Assembly: GCA_028875575.1 (NCBI GenBank)
Contig: JAPPDF010000013.1
Span: 1 to 58,689 of the forward strand
Length of the DNA: 58,689 nt
Reading direction: 5' to 3'
Source: Acidobacteriota bacterium
GTDB taxonomy: Bacteria > Acidobacteriota > Terriglobia > Versatilivoradales > Versatilivoraceae
This document shows, in pieces, positions 53,859 to 58,689 of the stretch. Numbering within the stretch: position 1 is the first letter of the stretch; each line of letters opens with the position of its first letter. A program made the position numbers and the translations under genes. The notes under the pieces are model-generated. The model made no database searches, was not told the origin of the DNA, and saw only the letters and a list, made by a program, of their open reading frames with translations.

Positions 53859-54944
53859 GTGGTTCGGGTTTCCGGGGAAGAGGCGCAGCAACACTTCTGG
53901 TCGGGGCGCCCGGTCATTGACTGCGACCTGCACAACGAAGTTCCTTCGCTGGAGGCGCTGAAGCCCTATCTGGCCGACCACTGGTGCGCCTATATCGAGG
54001 AGTCGGCCTTCCGGGGGCCGGATGCGGATGACTATCCCAAGGGAGCCCCGACCTCCATTCGGCCGGGGCTGGAATGGGAGGGAGAGGAGGAGCGGCAGCT
54101 TGCACTCATGCGGAAGCAGGTGCTCGACCCGCTACAGGTCGAATTTGGCGTGCTCGACTGCGCCTATCGGGTTCAGGGGGTGCACGACCCGGAACTGGCT
54201 GCCGCCCTGGCCTCGGCCATCAACCGGTGGCAGGCCGAGCACTGGTTGGACCGGGACCCCAGGCTGCGAGCCTCCCTTGTGGCTCCCACCCAGAACCCCG
54301 TGCTGGCGGCAAGGGAAATCGACCGCTGGGGCGCGGACCCCCGTTTCGTCCAGGCGGTCATGCCGGTCCGGTCGCTGATCCCTTACGGGAACCGGATTTA
54401 CGACCCCATCTATGAGGCGGCCACCCGCCACGATCTGGTGGTGGGAATTCAGTTCGGTGGAGCCCCCGGTCATCCCCCCACCCCCAGCGGCTGGCTCTCC
54501 ACTTATCTGGAGGAGTACGCGGCCATGGCACAGGTCTTTCAGTCCCAGGTGACCAGCCTGATCGTGGAAGGCGTGTTCGATCGCTTTCCCCACCTGAGAG
54601 TGGCTCTGATCGAGGCTGGCTGTTCCTGGATGCCATCGCTGATGTGGCGGCTCGACAAGGAGTGGCGGGGCCTGCGCCGAGACATCCCCTGGGTCAAGCG
54701 TCCCCCTTCCGAATACATCCGCCGGCACATCCGGCTCACCCTGCAGCCCATGGATGCTCCCCCGTCTCCCGGGCAGCTCCTGGAGGTCATCGGCCAACTG
54801 GATTCCGACGAGATGCTGATGTTCGCCACCGACCATCCCCACTGGCACTTCGATCGCCTGGAAGAGTCCTTTCCGGCGGGCTTGTCCGATTCCCTGGCCC
54901 GCCGTGTGCTGGCCGAGAACGCCCGCTCCTTTTATCGGCTCTAG
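53859..54944 (+). CDS. Amidohydrolase family protein (paralogue A)
   Basis: A 361-residue amidohydrolase-2 protein, start GTG 53859 behind GGGGAGGGA. The usual HxH is replaced by DCDLHNEVPS; the terminal aspartate is in MFATDHPHWHFD. HRF-type motif FPHLRVALIEAGCSWMPSLMWRLD supports a decarboxylase/hydrolase fold. No signal peptide. The paralogue at 55336 shares all these motifs. The stop TAG directly touches the inverted-repeat element, which separates it from the second copy. The downstream Rieske protein suggests an electron-linked degradation pathway, but the substrate is unknown. Confidence 0.88.
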   Translation: MVRVSGEEAQQHFWSGRPVIDCDLHNEVPSLEALKPYLADHWCAYIEESAFRGPDADDYPKGAPTSIRPGLEWEGEEERQLALMRKQVLDPLQVEFGVLDCAYRVQGVHDPELAAALASAINRWQAEHWLDRDPRLRASLVAPTQNPVLAAREIDRWGADPRFVQAVMPVRSLIPYGNRIYDPIYEAATRHDLVVGIQFGGAPGHPPTPSGWLSTYLEEYAAMAQVFQSQVTSLIVEGVFDRFPHLRVALIEAGCSWMPSLMWRLDKEWRGLRRDIPWVKRPPSEYIRRHIRLTLQPMDAPPSPGQLLEVIGQLDSDEMLMFATDHPHWHFDRLEESFPAGLSDSLARRVLAENARSFYRL

Positions 54945-55187
54945 CCCGCATTTCTCACCAGGGGGCATGATCATGGCGCAGGAATTTTCCCGTCAGCGCG
55001 TGCTCGCGACCGAAGAGCGTAGCGGTTTCTACGGTCGAGGGAGCCTGTGCGCGCTGAAGGGAAAAGGACAAGCCAGGGCATGCCCAGCGCCGTCTGTTAT
55101 GCGCAAGCCCTTGACATGGTGCCGATCAAGGTGCTGAAGATAATCTACTTCTTGTAATGCCTCCAGCGGCCTGGTGAGAAATGCGGG
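54945..55187 (+). mobile_element. MITE-like inverted-repeat element, copy 2
   Basis: This 243-bp element is bounded by CCCGCATTTCTCACC and its perfect reverse complement GGTGAGAAATGCGGG, both flanked by CTAG, which can be read as a target duplication or as four more bases of inverted repeat. It is about 85% identical by eye to copy 1 over the 150-bp core and weaker beyond. Its first base follows the stop codon of the amidohydrolase. No transposase is encoded. Confidence 0.72.
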
Positions 55188-55335
55188 CTAGGACTTCCGG
55201 CCAGCCCCCGTGTTAAGATGAGAACGCCCGGGGACAACACCGGGCGGGGCCTGGACAAGTCAGGATGGCGTTCGGTCGGAAAGCCCCGGTATCATTGGGC
55301 GAGGCTTGCAGTCCGATTCGAGGAAACTCACGGCC

Positions 55336-56436
55336 ATGGCAACAGCGGTAACTTCAAGGCAGGCCCTGGCGGGCGGCAAAAAGTCGCGGCTGGAAGTCAT
55401 CGACTGCGACATCCACAACATCATCCCTTCCAATGAAACCCTCTACAAGTACCTTCCGGAGCGGTGGCGCCGACACCATCGAAGGTTCGGACTTCGCGGC
55501 CATCTGGGGGGATACTACCCGCGGGCGTTGATGAATGCCGCCCGCCACGATGCCTGGCCGCCATCGGGACTGCCGGCGGGCTCGGATCTGGATTTCATGC
55601 GGAAACAGTTGCTGGACGCCTACGATATCCGGTACGGCATCCTCAACTGCCTTTACGGGGCCGGCGGGCAGCTCAACCTGGAGTACGGAGCCGCGCTGGC
55701 CCGGGCCATCAACGACTGGCAGATCGCCGATTGGCTGGAACCGGAACCCAGGCTGCGCGCTTCCATTATCGTTCCCTACGAGGATGGGGACCTGGCGGCG
55801 GACGAGATCGATCGGGTGGGAGATCATCCCGGGTTTGTTCAGGTTCTCTTGCTGGTTCGGACCAACGAGCCCCTGGGCCGGCCCAAGTATCGAAAGATCT
55901 ATCAGGCCGCACTGCGCCACCAATTGCCGGTGGGCATTCATTTCGGCGGCGCCGGAGCAGGACCCATTACAGGCGCCGGCTGGCCCTCCCACTACATTGA
56001 AGACCATGGGGGCATGCCCCAGGCCTTTCAGTCCCAGGTCATCAGTCTCGTTTGCGAAGGCGTGTTCGAGCGGTTCCCCTCGTTGAAGGTGGCCCTGATT
56101 GAAGGGGGCTTCGCCTGGATGGCTCCGCTGATGTGGCGGTTGGACCACTGTTGGCGCAAGCTCTCCGAGGAGGTCGCTACGCTCCGACATCCTCCTTCCA
56201 CCTATGTTCGAAGGCATTTCTGGTTCACCACCCAGCCCATGGAAGAGCCTCCCCAGCCGCGCTACTTCCGGCAGTTGCTGAAGCAGATCGACGTCGATGA
56301 CCGGATGATGTTTGCCACCGATTATCCGCACTGGGACTTCGATTCCCCGGAGAGCGCTCTGCCGGCCGGTCTCTCCCGCGAGTTGAGGAAGAAAATCATG
56401 TCGGTAAATGCGCGCAGGCTCTATGGGCTGGACTAA
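55336..56436 (+). CDS. Amidohydrolase family protein (paralogue B)
   Basis: A 366-residue paralogue of the previous amidohydrolase. The ATG at 55336 is preferred, with GAGGAA upstream. Motifs: IDCDIHNIIPS, GIHFGGAGAG, FPSLKVALIEGGFAWMAPLM and MFATDYPHWDFDSPE. The two copies share roughly half their residues by eye and are arranged in tandem, separated only by the inverted-repeat element and about 150 bases of spacer. No signal peptide. It is followed after 74 bases by a Rieske protein and then a symporter, which may form one operon for uptake and breakdown of a small organic compound. Confidence 0.88.
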   Translation: MATAVTSRQALAGGKKSRLEVIDCDIHNIIPSNETLYKYLPERWRRHHRRFGLRGHLGGYYPRALMNAARHDAWPPSGLPAGSDLDFMRKQLLDAYDIRYGILNCLYGAGGQLNLEYGAALARAINDWQIADWLEPEPRLRASIIVPYEDGDLAADEIDRVGDHPGFVQVLLLVRTNEPLGRPKYRKIYQAALRHQLPVGIHFGGAGAGPITGAGWPSHYIEDHGGMPQAFQSQVISLVCEGVFERFPSLKVALIEGGFAWMAPLMWRLDHCWRKLSEEVATLRHPPSTYVRRHFWFTTQPMEEPPQPRYFRQLLKQIDVDDRMMFATDYPHWDFDSPESALPAGLSRELRKKIMSVNARRLYGLD

Positions 56437-56510
56437 CCTCCCTCCCCGACCCGCCGGCCGCAGCCGGTGCCGGAGCTCCCGGGGCACCCCCCTGAAACCG
56501 GAAGAGCCCA

Positions 56511-56957
56511 ATGGCTGAACACGTGGTGGCCACCCTCGGCGAGATACCGCCCGGCGGCCGCAAAATTGCCGAGGTCGAAGGCCGATCCATCGGCGTCTTC
56601 AACCTGGATGGTGAGTTCTTCGCCCTCTTGAATCGGTGTCCCCACCAGGGAGGCCCGCTTTGCCTGGGCCAGCAGTCCGGCTTGCTGCAGGCCCGCGTCC
56701 CGGGGGAGTATCGCTATACCCGTATCGGCGAGATCGTTCGCTGTCCCTGGCACGGTTGGGAGTTCGATCTCAAGACGGGGCGCTCCTGGTTCGATCCGGT
56801 CAGGACCCGGGTTCGCAGCTACCGCGTGCGGGTGGAGACCCGGGAAGGCGAAGGCGGCGGGTGTGGGGAGGAAGCCGGACACCGGCTGGGACCCTACCGG
56901 GCGGAAACCTTTCCGGTATCGGTTCGGCAGCAATACGTGGTGGTCGAGATCCCCTGA
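56511..56957 (+). CDS. Rieske [2Fe-2S] ferredoxin-like protein
   Basis: A 148-residue Rieske domain protein. Cluster ligands are in CPHQGGPLC (first Cys and His) and CPWHGWEFDL (second Cys and His). The spacing between the two boxes is larger than usual because of an insertion near ARVPGEYRYTRIGE. It has no oxygenase catalytic domain, so it is a ferredoxin that passes electrons or a small accessory subunit. Its neighbours are two amidohydrolases and a symporter, suggesting a role in the same degradation pathway. Start ATG 56511 is clear. Confidence 0.9.
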   Translation: MAEHVVATLGEIPPGGRKIAEVEGRSIGVFNLDGEFFALLNRCPHQGGPLCLGQQSGLLQARVPGEYRYTRIGEIVRCPWHGWEFDLKTGRSWFDPVRTRVRSYRVRVETREGEGGGCGEEAGHRLGPYRAETFPVSVRQQYVVVEIP

Positions 56958-57050
56958 GCGGAAGGGTTCGCCGCGGGGACGGGACTACCCTTTCGGGTCT
57001 CACACGGATAACCGGAGCTATCAGCTCAAACGGACGGGAGGTGGATCTTC

Positions 57051-58589
57051 ATGTGGCGAGGACCGGACCTGGCGGTGATCGGGCTCAATCTGGCGGTGAT
57101 GGTCTGGATCGGCGTCTATTGCGCCCGCAAGAGCAAGTCCTCGGACGCCTATTTCCTGGCCGGGCGCAACATGGCCGGCTGGGTGGTGGGGATGTCGATG
57201 ATGGCCACCATCGTCAGCTCCATGACCTTTCTAGCCACGCCGGGGTTTACCTATTCCGAAAACTGGCGCTACATGCCGGCCAACTTCACCTACCTGCTGG
57301 CCGCCATTCCCGGGCTCTTGCTGTTCATGCCGCTCTTCAGGCGGGGCGGGTTCCGGTCCGCCTACGAATACCTGGAGAAGCGTTTCGGCACTTGGGCGCG
57401 GCTTTACGCCGGCGGAGCCTTCATCCTGTTCCAGATGTTTCGGCTGGGGGTGATCCTTTACGCGGTCTGCCTGCCCATCAAGGCCATGACCGGGTTTTCG
57501 CTGCCCTGGGTGATCGTGATCTTCGGGGTTCTGGTGGCCACCTATACCATTGCCGGAGGTCTGGAGGCAGTCATCTGGACCGACCTGATCCAGGGGTTTG
57601 CCTTGATCCTGGGCGGACTCATCTGCCTGCCCATCATCTTCGGGATGGTGCCGGGCGGCTTCGGACAGGTGATGGGAGTGGCGCTGGCCGACGGCAAGCT
57701 CTCGGTGGGCAGCACTGCCCTGACCTTCTCCGAAAAGACCGTGTGGGTGACGGCGCTGATGCACCTGTTCCACTTCACCCAGTACATGTGCGTCAATCAG
57801 ATGACCATTCAGCGCTACCAGGCCATCAAGACCACGGGCGAGGCCCGCAAGGGGATTGTCCTGAGCGCGGTCGCCACCGTGGCCGTCTGGGTATTCTTCA
57901 GCTTCATCGGGACGGCGCTCTATGTTCTCTACAAGTACAATCCGGCTCCGGAAGTGGGCACGCTGCTTCCGGAGGAGGTCTATCCCTTCTTCATCCTCAG
58001 CCACGTCCCCGCCGGAGTGGCCGGCTTCGTGATCTCGGGACTGCTGGCGGCGGCCATGTCGACCCTCGATTCCAGCATCAACGCCTCGGCGGCCACGGTC
58101 ACCACCGACTTCTATCGGCGCCTGTTGGCCCCCGACCGATTGGAGCGCCACTACGTCACCTTCGGAAGGTGGGTCTCGGGATTTTTCGGTGTGGTCATGA
58201 TCGCCATCGCCCTGATCATCCACTTCACCCGCACCGAGACATTGCAGGACCTTCAAGCCACCTTGATCTCCATCATGAGCGGGGGACTGCTGGGGCTGTT
58301 CCTGCTGGGCCAACTGACTCGACGGGTGGATGGTCGCTCGGCCTTCCAGGCCACCATGGTTACCCTGGCGGGGGTCTGCCTGTGGCTGTTCATCGACAGC
58401 CGGTTTGGCGCCGAACTGTTTCCCTCCCTTGCCGCCCTGCTTCCCGACAAGTTCTGGATCATCGTGCTGGGCAACACCTTCCTGTTCGTGCTGGGGGTCC
58501 TGCTGAGCTACGGATCCCGGCGCAATCCGGACCGGGACCTGACCGATCTGACCGTCTGGACCGAAAAGACCGAAGAGGCGCAAGCCTGA
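57051..58589 (+). CDS. Sodium:solute symporter (SSS family)
   Basis: A 512-residue membrane protein with about 13 hydrophobic segments. It starts at ATG 57051 behind GGGAGG. SSS-family landmarks include SSDAYFLAGRNMAGWVVGMS near the N-terminus, SSMTFLATPGFTY and ATYTIAGGLEAVIWTDLIQG. It takes up a small solute by sodium or proton coupling. The position after two amidohydrolases and a Rieske protein suggests the solute is their substrate. SSS substrates (sugars, amino acids, urea, organic acids) cannot be read from sequence. Confidence 0.93.
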   Translation: MWRGPDLAVIGLNLAVMVWIGVYCARKSKSSDAYFLAGRNMAGWVVGMSMMATIVSSMTFLATPGFTYSENWRYMPANFTYLLAAIPGLLLFMPLFRRGGFRSAYEYLEKRFGTWARLYAGGAFILFQMFRLGVILYAVCLPIKAMTGFSLPWVIVIFGVLVATYTIAGGLEAVIWTDLIQGFALILGGLICLPIIFGMVPGGFGQVMGVALADGKLSVGSTALTFSEKTVWVTALMHLFHFTQYMCVNQMTIQRYQAIKTTGEARKGIVLSAVATVAVWVFFSFIGTALYVLYKYNPAPEVGTLLPEEVYPFFILSHVPAGVAGFVISGLLAAAMSTLDSSINASAATVTTDFYRRLLAPDRLERHYVTFGRWVSGFFGVVMIAIALIIHFTRTETLQDLQATLISIMSGGLLGLFLLGQLTRRVDGRSAFQATMVTLAGVCLWLFIDSRFGAELFPSLAALLPDKFWIIVLGNTFLFVLGVLLSYGSRRNPDRDLTDLTVWTEKTEEAQA

Positions 58590-58644
58590 AGGGTGCGGAT
58601 CGGCTGGCGAGGCTTCGCTTTCGGGGCGCCGCGTTTGCCCCCCT

Positions 58645-58689
58645 CCGGTTCGCCTGCGGGCTGGCGCCCTTGTCTCACCGACTCCCCCT
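58645..58689. repeat. Dispersed repeat, window-edge copy
   Basis: The last 45 bases match 13943-13986 closely, both running CCGGTTCG through CCCTTGTCTCACCGACTCCC. At 13.9 kb the repeat continues into a GC-rich palindrome; here the window ends first. Confidence 0.6.

Noticed and set aside
54904-55137. Small open frame through the inverted-repeat element, similar to a frame at 49444-49734
   Set aside because: The similarity between the two frames is explained by the repeated element; there is no ribosome-binding site, and the palindromes account for the conserved bases.
55111-55144. TTGACA followed by GATAAT inside element copy 2
   Set aside because: The spacer is 22 bases, too long for a normal sigma70 promoter, and the sequence is not kept in copy 1.

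Overview
The window reads as high-GC chromosome from an environmental, probably Acidobacteriota, bacterium. The argument rests on protein families: a VWFA-related protein of the type named for Acidobacteria, an NHL/FN3/IPT surface protein with the C-terminal repeats common in that phylum, and three Planctomycete-type cytochrome (PSCyt1)-DUF1549/DUF1553 plus DUF1501 gene pairs, which are shared by Planctomycetota, Verrucomicrobiota and Acidobacteriota. No rRNA, tRNA or CRISPR array was seen. A phylum assignment from one window is inference.

Layout. 0.1-3.4 kb (minus): ribokinase, amidase and a metallophosphoesterase lipoprotein, tightly packed. 3.9-9.6 kb (plus): Tat-exported sialidase-like protein, then PSCyt1/DUF1501 pair 1. 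9.6-13.6 kb: a divergent pair of one-carbon enzymes (a DMGDH/sarcosine dehydrogenase-like FAD-GcvT fusion and a stand-alone GcvT-family methyltransferase). 13.6-14.2 kb: a mosaic of dispersed repeats. 14.2-18.8 kb (plus): PSCyt1/DUF1501 pair 2. 18.8-20.0 kb: integrase and thioredoxin-like gene debris. 20.0-24.8 kb: a small secreted protein and a very large VWA/pentapeptide-repeat fusion. 24.9-26.9 kb: a lactonase relic and an MpaB/DUF2236 oxygenase-like gene of lower GC. 26.9-31.6 kb (minus): PSCyt1/DUF1501 pair 3, inverted relative to pair 2. 31.7-35.8 kb (minus): a DUF1080 protein and the NHL/IPT protein. 36.3-44.9 kb (plus): GH42-like protein, a small unknown, a cupin, a second sialidase-like protein, an exported DapA-like lyase, an exported alpha/beta hydrolase and a DegT-type aminotransferase. 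45.0-49.4 kb: an unknown exported protein coupled to an alkaline-phosphatase-superfamily enzyme. 49.7-53.7 kb (minus): DapA-like lipoprotein, amidohydrolase, creatininase, endonuclease/exonuclease/phosphatase. 53.9-58.6 kb (plus): two paralogous amidohydrolases, a Rieske protein and a sodium:solute symporter.

Together the genes describe a scavenging lifestyle centred on the cell envelope. Eleven proteins begin with twin-arginine-like leaders, including enzymes usually found in the cytosol (DapA-family lyases, creatininase, amidohydrolase). They probably act on sugars, sugar acids, amides and methylated amines outside the membrane, with the symporter, ribokinase and GcvT/FAD enzymes handling uptake and metabolism.

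The least ordinary material is: (i) two 241/243-bp inverted-repeat elements abutting stop codons; (ii) a 43-bp inverted repeat flanking pair 2, one copy of which is the 5' end of a decayed tyrosine integrase that is fused to a thioredoxin-like fragment; (iii) the VWA/pentapeptide/C-terminal domain fusion; (iv) Tat-exported DapA-like enzymes lacking the usual Thr-Thr pair; and (v) a GH42-like enzyme with an altered acid/base position. I found no defence or conflict system.
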